Below are positions 17,720 through 27,010 of a stretch of 64,000 nucleotides of DNA, piece after piece. The position numbers and the translations under genes were made by a program. The notes below the pieces were generated by a model, which had not been told where the DNA came from, did no database searches, and worked only from the letters and a program-made list of their open reading frames with translations. Location of the stretch: positions 2,446,494 through 2,510,493 of the forward strand of contig NZ_CP160388.1 of NCBI RefSeq assembly GCF_040732315.1, written 5' to 3'. Each line of letters starts with the position of its first letter. The first letter of the stretch is position 1. This DNA comes from Oryzisolibacter sp. LB2S. GTDB taxonomy: Bacteria; Pseudomonadota; Gammaproteobacteria; Burkholderiales; Burkholderiaceae_C.

Positions 17720-19393
17720 TTACATATTCTTATCATCACAGCCAAAGAAAAAATCGAAATTCTTGTCGTACTCAATTGTTTTAACCTGCATTAGCCCCAA
17801 GACAGACGGAAACAATGCGTCGTGATTCGCATAAGAGCGGGCTCGCGCACTCAAACAGCCAATATTCAGCCCGCGACTTTGCGTAAACGTTGAAGAGAAC
17901 CACATAACCAAAGGAACACGAGTCTGCTCTTGTGGAGCAATCGAATAAGGCATACCGTGCAGAAAAAGTCCCTTCTCGCCCAGGGATTCGCCGTGATCCG
18001 AGACGAATATCATAGCTGTGTCGTAGTCGGAAAGCCCCTGCAATTTTTTGATGACTTGGGTTAGGAAATGATCTGTGTAGAGAATAGCGTTGTCGTAGCT
18101 ATTCACGATCTGTTCGCGGGTGCATTTCCCCATTTCCGGTGTGTCGCATGTTGGGATGAATTTGCGATACGCTGCTGGGTATCGTTGAAAGTAGCTCGGG
18201 CCATGATTTCCAAGCTGGTGCAAAAAAATCACACGATCACCGGGAATTTTTCGAGCCTGAGCTGGTAAGTCTTCAAGCAAAATCTCATCGAAACACCGAC
18301 CATCAACGCATAAAGAGGGACTTTGTGCACTCCCTAGGTGTTGATATTCGAGACCATCGCACACCCCTTTGCAGCCTGACTGGTTATCCCTCCACAAGGT
18401 GGTAATACCGGCGCGCTCCAGAACATGCAGTAAGGATTGGTGTGAGCGAATCTTGTCCTCATCGTAGTTTCGGCGACCAAAGGACGAGAACATGCAAGGC
18501 ACAGAAACCTCGGTGTTAGTTCCACAGGAGTGCATGTCGGAGAAATTGATCACACCCATCTGAGTCAATTGAGGCGTTGTTTCGCGTGCATAGCCGTTCA
18601 ATCCCCAGTTTTGGGCGCGAGCCGTCTCACCTACGACGAAGACTAATAAACGTGGCCGACTGCCTTCGGGCCTGACTGTTGCGACGGCATCGGCTCCAAT
18701 GGTTTTTTTTTCAGCGGATTGCGTGATAGAGGAACCTTTCAGTGCCTTTGGCAAGCCCACCAAATAGTTTCCCGGTGTAATCAAGTATCGAACTTCGCGA
18801 TGATTTCTCATCAGTGCGGACATGTCCTGAAATGACAGCATGGCACCACCTGAAATCATCAGTGCCGAAAACAGCATCAATCCCATACGCCACACGGTTG
18901 CTTTCAGCCAAGTACGCCCGATCAATCGGATTCGCCAAAGCAAAATAATCGGCACTACTGCCAGCAGGCTTAGTGGAGCAATCAATGCAGGCGTCAGTAG
19001 CTCGCGACTTTCCTTGAAGTCTGTGGCTAGAACATTGCGCAACATGCTCGAATCGAGGTAGATATGAAAGCTGCGCATGTAGTGTGTCGCGAGGGCAGAG
19101 GCAACAAACAGCACCGCAAGTAAAACCTTGGCATTCCAGCGCCACACAATCAAACTCAACAGCAGACTATGAATTCCCACCAAAAACAGCAGTACGGATG
19201 TGCCCATGCGTAAGCTGGACTGGATGCCTAAGGCGCTACTCCAAAATAGACCATTGCAGGCCAGTGCAAAGAAAATACTGGTCATCAAGATCAGCCACTC
19301 GACGCTGCATTGTGGTCGCCAATGGCTTAGGTTCTTGAGGTTTGCAGTTCTGAATCGCGGCACCATACCGAGAGCCTGTTTGAAAGTTCTCAT
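17720..19393 (-). CDS. eptA: Lipid A phosphoethanolamine transferase, EptA/MCR family
   Basis: Transfers phosphoethanolamine from phosphatidylethanolamine to lipid A in the periplasm; family members lower susceptibility to polymyxins. The 557-residue protein has about five N-terminal membrane helices and a periplasmic sulfatase-like domain. Visible metal and catalytic residues are E256 in GETARA, the nucleophile Thr in SCGTNTEVSVPC (292 or 294), H397 in LGNHGPS, D466/H467 in SDHGES and H479 in LFLHG. Paired cysteines (290, 300, 341, 345, 362, 367) suit periplasmic disulfides. The start overlaps the pap2 stop by ATGA. I cannot tell which MCR branch, if any, it belongs to. Confidence 0.93.
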   Translation of the reverse strand: MRTFKQALGMVPRFRTANLKNLSHWRPQCSVEWLILMTSIFFALACNGLFWSSALGIQSSLRMGTSVLLFLVGIHSLLLSLIVWRWNAKVLLAVLFVASALATHYMRSFHIYLDSSMLRNVLATDFKESRELLTPALIAPLSLLAVVPIILLWRIRLIGRTWLKATVWRMGLMLFSALMISGGAMLSFQDMSALMRNHREVRYLITPGNYLVGLPKALKGSSITQSAEKKTIGADAVATVRPEGSRPRLLVFVVGETARAQNWGLNGYARETTPQLTQMGVINFSDMHSCGTNTEVSVPCMFSSFGRRNYDEDKIRSHQSLLHVLERAGITTLWRDNQSGCKGVCDGLEYQHLGSAQSPSLCVDGRCFDEILLEDLPAQARKIPGDRVIFLHQLGNHGPSYFQRYPAAYRKFIPTCDTPEMGKCTREQIVNSYDNAILYTDHFLTQVIKKLQGLSDYDTAMIFVSDHGESLGEKGLFLHGMPYSIAPQEQTRVPLVMWFSSTFTQSRGLNIGCLSARARSYANHDALFPSVLGLMQVKTIEYDKNFDFFFGCDDKNM

Positions 19394-20172
19394 GCTTGGA
19401 ACCCCGATGAATGGACATCGCCTGAGCCATCAACAAACCAGCGTTGCCAGACCATGAAAAGACCCAAGGCAACGACCCAACAAATCAGGAGCGTCCACAA
19501 GTCATGGGAAAGGAAGTGGGCTCCGCGCACCTGCTGGGTCCATCCAAAGATGGCACCTATCATCAAACTTGCGGCCAAGGCCATCCAACGCCAGGCAGGA
19601 CGAACCATCAAGGTAAAGAAATATAGGCTGACCCATGCATATCCGGCACTTGCATGCCCTGCGGGAAAGCACACACCGCGGGGCATACCGAGCGGGCGTG
19701 TTTCAAACAGGCCCACAAACACTCGCGCTCCGCCATAGCGCACCAAGTTCCAAGGGCAATCCATGTTAGTGAACGATTTCAGCGCCGAAACCGTCAGTGC
19801 CCCTATCAAGTACGCACAAAAAAGATACAGTAGCGGCCAGCGTAGGTATGCCGCGCATTTGTTGCTACGTTTTTTTCTCCAAGCCCAGATGCACGTTGCT
19901 GCAACCGCAATTGCCAGCAAGGTGGAAAGATTCTTTCCTCCCCGATGCAGCAGATTGTTGGTTAGCCAGGCATCTCGCAAAGCCCATCGGCTGCCCTGCA
20001 AGCGATAGAGATGATCGGCGACCCAGAAGTCCCCACCGCCATCCATCAATAGACTGCTTATGATCAGCGCCGCACCCGCTGGTAGCGCTAGATGAGTGAT
20101 TAAGAATCGAGGTGCGAATGGTGCGTTGGATGGTGGGGCGTTGCCCAGTAGTCGGAATTCATTGGGGGGCAT
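19390..20172 (-). CDS. PAP2-family membrane phosphatase
   Basis: A lipid phosphatase of the PAP2 superfamily, found beside mcr-type genes and thought to recycle lipid phosphates. It has about six membrane segments. The motif K-x6-RP is weak, but GVCFPAGHASAGYAW (PSGH-like box with His) and VRGAHFLSHDLWTLLICW (SR-x5-H-x3-D-like box) are clear. The ATG at 20172 sits nine bases after AAGGAGG; another at 20178 is only three bases from it. The gene begins inside the end of czcC and its stop overlaps the eptA start, so all three are coupled. Confidence 0.88.
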   Translation of the reverse strand: MPPNEFRLLGNAPPSNAPFAPRFLITHLALPAGAALIISSLLMDGGGDFWVADHLYRLQGSRWALRDAWLTNNLLHRGGKNLSTLLAIAVAATCIWAWRKKRSNKCAAYLRWPLLYLFCAYLIGALTVSALKSFTNMDCPWNLVRYGGARVFVGLFETRPLGMPRGVCFPAGHASAGYAWVSLYFFTLMVRPAWRWMALAASLMIGAIFGWTQQVRGAHFLSHDLWTLLICWVVALGLFMVWQRWFVDGSGDVHSSGFQA

Positions 20173-21457
20173 CGACATGTGCCTCCTTCGAATGCCACAG
20201 CGCATGCGCATCGATACGCACCAGTGCTGACGCTTGCAGCGCATCGACGCGAGCCTGTGCCTCGGCGAGTCGTGTCTGGCGCAGGTTGCGCAACGTCAAG
20301 AGGTATTCGGCCAAGGCGGCCTCTCCCAGTTCCCAAGCCCGCCGCGTGTGGTTGCTGGCCGTGGTCTGCGCGGCCAGCGCCTGCGCGAATGACTGCCACT
20401 GCGTGCGCTTGCTGTCAACAGCCTGCGCGGCGACCCACGCACTTTGCTCCACCGCGCGCCGCACGCCGAGCGCCTCCGCCTCTGCGGCCGCCGCGTTGGC
20501 GCTTTCCGTGGCAGCCATTGCACTGCGATAGTCTGTGCCAAATGGCACCGTCAGGACAACGCCAATGACACGTTCCGCCCCGCCGCGTTCAGACATCATG
20601 CGTACCCCGACTGTGGGGTCGGGCGTGCGGTTGGCGTGGGCGCGCTCAGCCACCTTGGCAAGACGGGCCGCCTCTCCATCTGCAATGCCGATTTCGACGC
20701 TCTGCCGCACGATACGCGCCAGCCAGTCCTGTGAGCCTCCTGGTAAGGGAGCGGGATCTGGCAGCGTGGATGGCCGGGCGGGAATCTCAATGCCGGGGAA
20801 TTCGATCACCACCGTTTGACGCGCTGCCCGTTCTGCGTCGCGCGCAGCGCTGACCTGGGCTGCAAGCATTGCAAGCTCGGCTTGCAGAACGTCGCTGTCC
20901 CGCCGCGCGGCATCGCCCAGGGCCACGCGCCGGGCCATTGCTTCCTGCTCACGAATAAGCAACTTTTCCTGCGCTTGCATCTCGTCGGCTACGACGAAAC
21001 TGCGCAGCCATCCGGCCCAGACTTCCAACAGTCGCCTTGCCATTTGGTGCTCGGCATCTTCAAGGCGCATGTCGGCCACCCTGCGGGTGCTGCTGCCGAT
21101 GTCCCGATCCAGACGCGCCTTGTTCGGCAGGCGAACAGCACGGCTGAGCTGGATTTCCCATTCGTTGTAGCGGCGCGCTTCGTTGGTCACGTTGCGGCGT
21201 TGTAGGCCGCTGCTGAGTTCAAATTCGTGACTACCGGCTTCAAGGGCGCTTTGCGTGGCAGCCGCCGCGTTCAAGCGAGCGGCTGCGGCATTCACGACCG
21301 GCTGGGTTTTCATCGCCGTTTCGACTTGCGCCTGCGCAGGCAGCCAGGAGAGATCATCGGCACGCGCTTGCGCGGGATGGAATGTCAAAGCCGCGATGGC
21401 CACCATGACGGCACCAGTCGGTAGTACCAGGCTGCATCCTTTGTTTTTATTCGTCAT
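20159..21457 (-). CDS. czcC: Outer-membrane efflux protein, CzcC/TolC family
   Basis: Outer-membrane channel of a tripartite metal pump. The 432-residue protein begins MTNKNKGCSLVLPTGAV with a signal peptide ending AQARA. It has two helical OEP repeats with LEDAEHQMARRLLEVWAGWL and ARVDALQASALVRIDAH. It overlaps the DUF3240 gene upstream (21454) and pap2 downstream. Assignment to the Czc type follows from the adjacent HME-RND pump and DUF3240; the metal is not determined. The symbol is used for family only. Confidence 0.88.
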   Translation of the reverse strand: MTNKNKGCSLVLPTGAVMVAIAALTFHPAQARADDLSWLPAQAQVETAMKTQPVVNAAAARLNAAAATQSALEAGSHEFELSSGLQRRNVTNEARRYNEWEIQLSRAVRLPNKARLDRDIGSSTRRVADMRLEDAEHQMARRLLEVWAGWLRSFVVADEMQAQEKLLIREQEAMARRVALGDAARRDSDVLQAELAMLAAQVSAARDAERAARQTVVIEFPGIEIPARPSTLPDPAPLPGGSQDWLARIVRQSVEIGIADGEAARLAKVAERAHANRTPDPTVGVRMMSERGGAERVIGVVLTVPFGTDYRSAMAATESANAAAAEAEALGVRRAVEQSAWVAAQAVDSKRTQWQSFAQALAAQTTASNHTRRAWELGEAALAEYLLTLRNLRQTRLAEAQARVDALQASALVRIDAHALWHSKEAHVDAPQ

Positions 21458-21774
21458 ACCAGTCTTCCACTTGCCAACACCGGCTCCACCCACCAGCGCA
21501 CGTCGCTCGATGCGATGCGCTGGCGCAGATGCGCCAGAACCTGTTCCAGCCGTTCGGGTTCGATCAACACCCAGATGACACGCCGATCCACACGGCCGCG
21601 AACCTTCTCGCGAATGGACGCGCGCGCGAAGTCGCCGGTATGCCCTTCTGCGTGCAACAGGGTGAACCCTGGCAGCACCGGGTCGGCCATCAGGGCATCG
21701 GTGACGGCGTCTTCGAGCGTGGGTGGAAACACCAGATTCAGGCGCACCAGTTGCGCTTCTTTCAATCCGTTCAT
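21454..21774 (-). CDS. DUF3240 family protein
   Basis: A 106-residue cytoplasmic protein starting MNGLKEAQLVRLNLVFPPTL, with GFTLLHAEGHTGDFARASIR and RRVIWVLIEPERLEQVL. The fold looks like a small PII/ferredoxin-type ab protein, which is an inference. DUF3240 genes usually sit next to czcA/cusA-type pump genes and may sense metal or help regulate the pump; this has not been shown. It overlaps both czcA and czcC by four bases. Confidence 0.85.
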   Translation of the reverse strand: MNGLKEAQLVRLNLVFPPTLEDAVTDALMADPVLPGFTLLHAEGHTGDFARASIREKVRGRVDRRVIWVLIEPERLEQVLAHLRQRIASSDVRWWVEPVLASGRLV

Positions 21775-24700
21775 GCGCGGACTCCTTGTTGTGAGGAGAT
21801 GGCCTGGCCGAATCGCCGGTACAGCACCGGCAGCAGGACCAGGGTCAGCGCCGTGGAGCTGACCAGTCCGCCAATCACCACGATGGCGAGTGGGCGCTGG
21901 ATCTCAGAGCCAGGGCCACTGGCCAGCAGCAGGGGCACCAGGCCAAAGGCGGTGATGGAAGCCGTCATCAGCACTGGGCGCAGCCGTCGCAACGAACCTT
22001 CGCGCACCACCTGTTCCATGGGCAGGCCTAGCGCGTGCAAGTGGTTGAAGTGCGTCACCAGCACCAATCCGTTGAGCACGGCGATGCCCAGCAGCGCGAT
22101 GAAGCCGACCGAAGCAGGCACCGACAGGTACTGCCCCGACAGCCACAGCGCCGCCACGCCGCCGACCATGGCAAACGGCACGTTGCCGAGGATGAGCGCG
22201 GCCTGCCGCACCGAGCCGAAGGTCATGAACAACACGAAGAAGATCAACGCCAGGGCCACCGGCACCACCATGCCAAGGCGGGCCGCCGCGCGCTGCTGGT
22301 TCTCGAACTGGCCGCCCCATTCGACGCGGTAGCCGGGCGGCAGCGGCACGTCGCGCGCCACGGCGGCACGCGCTTCATCCACGAAGCCGACCAGATCGCG
22401 CCCGCTCACGCTGGACTGGATCAGCGCGAAGCGCGAGCCGTTCTCGCGCCGCACCAGCACGGGGCCATCGGTGGTGGCGATGCGCGCCAGCGAGGCCAGG
22501 GGGATTTCGCCCTGATCGCCACGGGCGAGTTGCAAGTCCTTGAACCGCTCGGCCGATCCGCGCAGCCGGGCATCCCCGCGCACCACGATGGGCGTGCGCC
22601 TGTCCGGCTCGATCACCAGCCCGGCCGGCACGCCTTCGAGCTGCGCGCGCAACTCGTCCTGAACCTGTGTCACGGCCAGCCCGGCGCGGCCTGCGGCCTG
22701 CGCATCCACCTTCACCTGCAGGTATTCCACGCTGTCGCTGGCCTGGGTGAGCACGTCGCGCGCACCGGGCACTTTCTCGATGCGAGCGGCCATGCGCTGC
22801 GCCAGATCGCCCAGTGTTTGCAGATCAGGGCCGAACAGCTTGACGGCCACGTCGCCCCGGCTGCCGGTGAGCATTTCCGAGATGCGCATCTCGATGGGCT
22901 GGGTAAAGCCGAATTCCAGGCCGGGGAAGGCATCCATCACCTTGCGTATCTCGGCACTCAACGCGTCCTTGTTAGCTGCATGCCAATCCTTGCGCGGTGC
23001 GAGCTGCATGAACAGGTCGGTTTCGTTCAGGCCCATCGGGTCGAGCCCCAGCTCGTCGGAGCCCACCCGCCCGATGCTGTGCCGCACCTCGGGCACCGCC
23101 GTACCGATGGCCTTCTGCACCGCCAGGTCAATCTCTAGCGAGCGCTGCAGCCCAATGGACGGCGGTTTTTGCAGTTGCAGCAGGATATCGCCCTCGTCCA
23201 TCGTCGGCATGAACGCCTTGCCCGTGCCGAGGTAGGCCACCACACCCAATGCCAGGGCCGCGATGGCGACCGCCGATGCGCGTAGCGGGTGGTGAAGCGC
23301 AGCCTCCAGCAGCGGTTGGTACAGGCGCGTGGCCCAGCGCATCACCCACGGCTCGGTGTGCGCGTGTTCCTTGAGCAGCAGGGAGGCAAGCACCGGCACC
23401 AACGTGAGCGACAGCAGCAGCGAGACGCCCAGGGCGAACACGATGGTCAGCGCCACCGGCACGAACAGTTTGCCTTCCAACCCTTGCAGCGTGAGCAGGG
23501 GCATGAAGGTCAGACAGATGATGAGGATGCCGGAGGCCACGGGCACGGCGACCTCGCGCGCCGACGCGAATATGCGGTGCAGGCGCGGCTGGTGCGCACT
23601 GGGTGCGTGCGGGTCGAGCCGACTGACGGCGTTTTCCACCACCACTACGGCAGCGTCCACCAGCATGCCGATGGCGATTGCGAGGCCCCCTAAGCTCATC
23701 AAGTTAGCGCTCATGCCGACAAGGCGCATCAGCAAGAAGGTACCCAGCGCCGCCAGCGGCAGCATCACCGCCACCACCAGCGCGGCGCGCAGCTCGCCGA
23801 GGAACAGAAGCAGCAGGATGACAACCAGTACCGTCGCTTCCAGCAAGGCGCTTTCCACCGTGCCCACAGCGCGCTCGATCAACGTACTGCGGTCATAAAA
23901 CGGCACCACCTTGACGCCGGGCGGCAAGCTGGGAGTCACCTCGTCCAGCCGCGCTCGAATAGCTTTGACCAGCGCCGAGGCATCGGCCCCGCGCAGCGCC
24001 ACCACGATGCCTTCCACCGCTTCGCCCGCGCCGTCCCGGGTGACGGCGCCATAGCGCGTCACGCCTTCGATGCGCACCTGGGCCACGTCGCCCAGGCGAA
24101 CTGGGGCCGTGCCATTGGCCCCCGCGCGCAGGATCAGACGGGACAAATCGTCCAAAGTGTGGATCGCGCCTTCAGCGCGCACGATCAGCGTGTCTTCGCC
24201 TGCATCCAGGCGGCCCGCACCGTCATTGCGGTTGTTGCGGCCGATCGCCGTGATGACATCAGAGAAGCTGAGGCCCGCAGCGGAAAGCCGTGCACGATCC
24301 GGCACCACGGCAAAGCTCTTGGCTTCTCCACCCAGCACGTTGACATCAGCAACACCGGGCAGCGTGCGCAGGGCCGGGCGCAGCGTCCAGTCCAGCAGGG
24401 CGCGGCGCTCGCTCAACGTGAGGCCACCGCCTTCGATGGTGAACATGAACACGTCCGACAGCGGTGTCGAAATCGGCGCCAACCCGCCGCTGACGCCTTC
24501 GGGCAGGCTGCCCGAAACGCCGGCATAGCGTTCGGCCACTTGCTGACGCGCCCAGTAGATGTCGCTGCCTTCGGCGAAGTCCAGCGTGATGTCCGCGATG
24601 GCGTACTTGGCGGTGGAGCGCAGCATCACGCCTCGCGGCACGCCGAGCAACTCCATCTCCAGCGGCGTGATCACGCGTGACTCCACCTCCTCGGGCGTCA

Positions 24701-24866
24701 TGCCAGGGGCCTTGATAATCATCTTGACCTGCGTTGGAGAAATGTCCGGATAGGCGTCGATCGGCAATTGCAGGAAGGCCGCCAGGCCCGCGCCCGCCAA
24801 AGCCAGCACGCCGAGCAGCACCAGCGCGCGTTGGCGCAGGGAAAACTCAATCAGACGGGACAACAT
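21771..24866 (-). CDS. czcA: Heavy-metal efflux RND transporter, CzcA/CusA family
   Basis: Proton-driven inner-membrane pump of the HME-RND class, 1031 residues with 12 expected helices and two periplasmic loops. MLSRLIEFSLRQRALVLLG is the usual start. The TM4 region reads AIAIGMLVDAAVVVVENAV, closer to the AIAIG-MVDAA type of Cu/Ag pumps than to the DFG-VDGAV type of Cd/Zn/Co pumps, so the substrate is open. The gene lies between the adaptor czcB and DUF3240 in one operon. It is complete. Confidence 0.95.
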   Translation of the reverse strand: MLSRLIEFSLRQRALVLLGVLALAGAGLAAFLQLPIDAYPDISPTQVKMIIKAPGMTPEEVESRVITPLEMELLGVPRGVMLRSTAKYAIADITLDFAEGSDIYWARQQVAERYAGVSGSLPEGVSGGLAPISTPLSDVFMFTIEGGGLTLSERRALLDWTLRPALRTLPGVADVNVLGGEAKSFAVVPDRARLSAAGLSFSDVITAIGRNNRNDGAGRLDAGEDTLIVRAEGAIHTLDDLSRLILRAGANGTAPVRLGDVAQVRIEGVTRYGAVTRDGAGEAVEGIVVALRGADASALVKAIRARLDEVTPSLPPGVKVVPFYDRSTLIERAVGTVESALLEATVLVVILLLLFLGELRAALVVAVMLPLAALGTFLLMRLVGMSANLMSLGGLAIAIGMLVDAAVVVVENAVSRLDPHAPSAHQPRLHRIFASAREVAVPVASGILIICLTFMPLLTLQGLEGKLFVPVALTIVFALGVSLLLSLTLVPVLASLLLKEHAHTEPWVMRWATRLYQPLLEAALHHPLRASAVAIAALALGVVAYLGTGKAFMPTMDEGDILLQLQKPPSIGLQRSLEIDLAVQKAIGTAVPEVRHSIGRVGSDELGLDPMGLNETDLFMQLAPRKDWHAANKDALSAEIRKVMDAFPGLEFGFTQPIEMRISEMLTGSRGDVAVKLFGPDLQTLGDLAQRMAARIEKVPGARDVLTQASDSVEYLQVKVDAQAAGRAGLAVTQVQDELRAQLEGVPAGLVIEPDRRTPIVVRGDARLRGSAERFKDLQLARGDQGEIPLASLARIATTDGPVLVRRENGSRFALIQSSVSGRDLVGFVDEARAAVARDVPLPPGYRVEWGGQFENQQRAAARLGMVVPVALALIFFVLFMTFGSVRQAALILGNVPFAMVGGVAALWLSGQYLSVPASVGFIALLGIAVLNGLVLVTHFNHLHALGLPMEQVVREGSLRRLRPVLMTASITAFGLVPLLLASGPGSEIQRPLAIVVIGGLVSSTALTLVLLPVLYRRFGQAISSQQGVRA

Positions 24867-24879
24867 GCGTGGTCGCCCC

Positions 24880-26103
24880 TCATTGCAATGGAATCATGGA
24901 TTTGAGCAGTGCCGTACCGCGCACGACGACCTGCATGCCTGCCGCAAGCGGCGCAGTGTCTGGCGAGACGGCACGCACGGCGCTTGACGCCTCTGATTCG
25001 TCTTGCCCCAGCAGTTGCACTGGAACGGCGCGGACGCGCAGGTCGCCTTGCTTGTCTTGCGATGTCGGTTCCGCAACGTAGAGCACGTGGCCGCTGCCCG
25101 CTGGCAGCAGTGCGGACGTTGGCACGCTCAAGGTGCCCTGCGATGCTGGCAGCAACAGCGCGACACTGATCTGCTGCCCGGCCGCATAGCGGTCTGCCCC
25201 TGCCTGATCGGCATCGACGCGGGCACGTACCCGCAGGCTCTGGCTACTGAGGTCAGTGTCGCCACCAACAGCCGTCACGCGAGCGGTCGTGCCATCGGGA
25301 AGACGTACTTCCAAGCCGGGGTGGAGATCCGAGCGCCAGCGCAGCGGAACCGCGACGCTGACATCCAGCGGGCCAGGCTGAGCCACTATGAAGGCGATGT
25401 CGAGCGGCGCGACCGCCTGCCCGAGGCTCAGGTGACGACGCATCACCCGCCCGGACAAAGGCGCCAGCAATTCATACTCGCCGGCCTGCCCGCCGCTAAC
25501 GGGTCGAAGCCGCGCAAGAGCGCCATTGGCCTCTTGCAACGTACTTTGCGCAGCCGCCGCGCGCGCCTGGGTTTGCTCGTTGCGCGTGGCTGGGATGATG
25601 CCCTCGGCCAAGAGCGCGGCATCGCGCCGGGCCTGCGCCGCGGCTACCGCCGCTTCGGTGCGAGCACGCGCCAGATCAGCCTGTAACGTCAGAACGTCCT
25701 TGCTCTGGATGCGCGCCAGCGCCTGTCCTTGGCGCACTGAGGCGCCTTCATCGACCAGAACGCGCGTCACCACACCGCCATATGGCGCCACGACCTGCGC
25801 GCTGGTCGAGAGTGGTGCCACCGTCTGGGCGGGTAAGCCATCCAGCGGTATCACTGCGGCATCCTTGACGAGTGCGGTTTCCACACCCTGCGCACGAAGC
25901 TGAGAGGCGTTGAGGCGAACGCCGCCAGCGTTCGGTTGGGCGACAGCCTCGCTCGCGTCTTTATCGGCTACGGTTGTCTGCTGCGTTGTCCAAGCCCACC
26001 AGCCGTACCCTGCGGTAGCCAGAGCCGTCACACCGATGGCGGACAGGGCCAGGGTCTTGGTTCGGCTGGAAGTGCCCGCCGCTTTCAAGGTCGAGAAGCT
26101 CAT
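24880..26103 (-). CDS. czcB: Periplasmic adaptor of metal efflux pump, CzcB/CusB family
   Basis: Membrane-fusion protein connecting CzcA to the outer-membrane channel. The 407-residue protein from 26103 (MSFSTLKAAGTSSRTKTLAL) has an N-terminal anchor (about 18-35). A lipoyl half-motif VVAPYGGVVTRVLVDEGASV is followed by an alpha-hairpin rich in Ala/Arg and the second half LLAPLSGRVMRRHLSLGQAV, then a beta-barrel. The 26145 start upstream is not conserved and is rejected. It is the first gene of the seven-gene operon; its promoter region (26104-26414) is shared with the divergent cytochrome gene. Confidence 0.92.
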   Translation of the reverse strand: MSFSTLKAAGTSSRTKTLALSAIGVTALATAGYGWWAWTTQQTTVADKDASEAVAQPNAGGVRLNASQLRAQGVETALVKDAAVIPLDGLPAQTVAPLSTSAQVVAPYGGVVTRVLVDEGASVRQGQALARIQSKDVLTLQADLARARTEAAVAAAQARRDAALLAEGIIPATRNEQTQARAAAAQSTLQEANGALARLRPVSGGQAGEYELLAPLSGRVMRRHLSLGQAVAPLDIAFIVAQPGPLDVSVAVPLRWRSDLHPGLEVRLPDGTTARVTAVGGDTDLSSQSLRVRARVDADQAGADRYAAGQQISVALLLPASQGTLSVPTSALLPAGSGHVLYVAEPTSQDKQGDLRVRAVPVQLLGQDESEASSAVRAVSPDTAPLAAGMQVVVRGTALLKSMIPLQ

Positions 26104-26253
26104 GTTTGTGCCGCCCCAAACGACGTAGAACAGAGTAGCGAGCACACAGCGTGGATTGAGAATCCGTCGCAGATGAAGCGGTGCGCGAAGTTGGCGAGGC
26201 GAAACATGCTGTCGATCTCTTACTTAAAGATCGACTCATCTTCCTCGGTGAAG

Positions 26254-26269
26254 CTTTGAGAAAGCTTTG
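26254..26269 (+). promoter_or_regulatory. CTTTG-N6-CTTTG box upstream of the czc operon
   Basis: CTTTG at 26254-26258 and again at 26265-26269, an 11-bp period, within the 311-bp divergent intergenic region between czcB and the cytochrome b561 gene. The same arrangement occurs at 33798-33813, before the operon holding the two-component genes. An 11-bp-spaced direct repeat is the usual binding layout of PmrA/OmpR-type regulators (CTTAA-N6-CTTAA in PmrA). The centre is about 160 bases from the czcB start. Confidence 0.55.
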
Positions 26270-26414
26270 GAGAAAACGAAATTTGCTCAGTACGATGTAT
26301 TTTGGCGAAACGCCTGTTTTGAGCAGCAAGCAATCGATAAACTGATTTTTCAGTAACCTGCTCTGATATGCCAGCGGTGCGCCTTTACTATCTGAAACGT
26401 CGGAGCCATATACC

Positions 26415-26969
26415 ATGAGCATCAGAAATTCCGAATACCGTTTCAGTCCTTTTGTCATAGGACTGCATTGGCTGACCGTGCTCCTCATCATCGCGGTCTA
26501 TGCGAGCATGGAACTGCGCGGACTGGCACCCAAGGGCAGCTCCTTGAGAGACGCTATGAAATCCTCGCACTACCTGCTGGGCCTGGGTGTTCTGGCGGTC
26601 GTCGTGATCCGCATTTGGGTGCGCATCCAGGCGGGAGCGAAGCCCGCTATCCGACCACCCATGCCACGCTGGCAGGCCACGCTCGCGGATGCCATGCACT
26701 ATGCGCTCTACATCTTCATACTCGCCATGCCGCTGCTCGGGTGGCTCACCTTGAGCGCGGCAGGCAAGCCGATCATTCTGTTTGGCTTGCCGATTCCCTC
26801 TCTGATCGATGCCAATGTCGCTCTGTCTCGCCAACTCAAGGATGTCCATGAGGCGCTGGCGACATTGGGCTATGTCTTGATCGGATTGCATGCGATGGCG
26901 GCGCTGTTGCACCACTACGTCATGCGTGACAACACTCTGGTTCGCATGCTTCCCGGTCATCACCCCTGA
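26415..26969 (+). CDS. Cytochrome b561-family membrane protein
   Basis: A 184-residue four-helix b-type cytochrome that passes electrons across the inner membrane. Candidate haem ligands are His in GLHWLTVLLII, SSHYLLGLG, ADAMHYALYIF and GLHAMAALLHH. It is transcribed away from the metal-pump operon and is followed 41 bases later by a VIT transporter gene. A link to iron redox chemistry, shared with the ferric-reductase-like gene at 32318-33661, is an inference. Confidence 0.9.
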   Translation: MSIRNSEYRFSPFVIGLHWLTVLLIIAVYASMELRGLAPKGSSLRDAMKSSHYLLGLGVLAVVVIRIWVRIQAGAKPAIRPPMPRWQATLADAMHYALYIFILAMPLLGWLTLSAAGKPIILFGLPIPSLIDANVALSRQLKDVHEALATLGYVLIGLHAMAALLHHYVMRDNTLVRMLPGHHP

Positions 26970-27010
26970 ACTGCTGGCCTCAGATTGCTTCACATGGGTT
27001 TGATTTTCCA

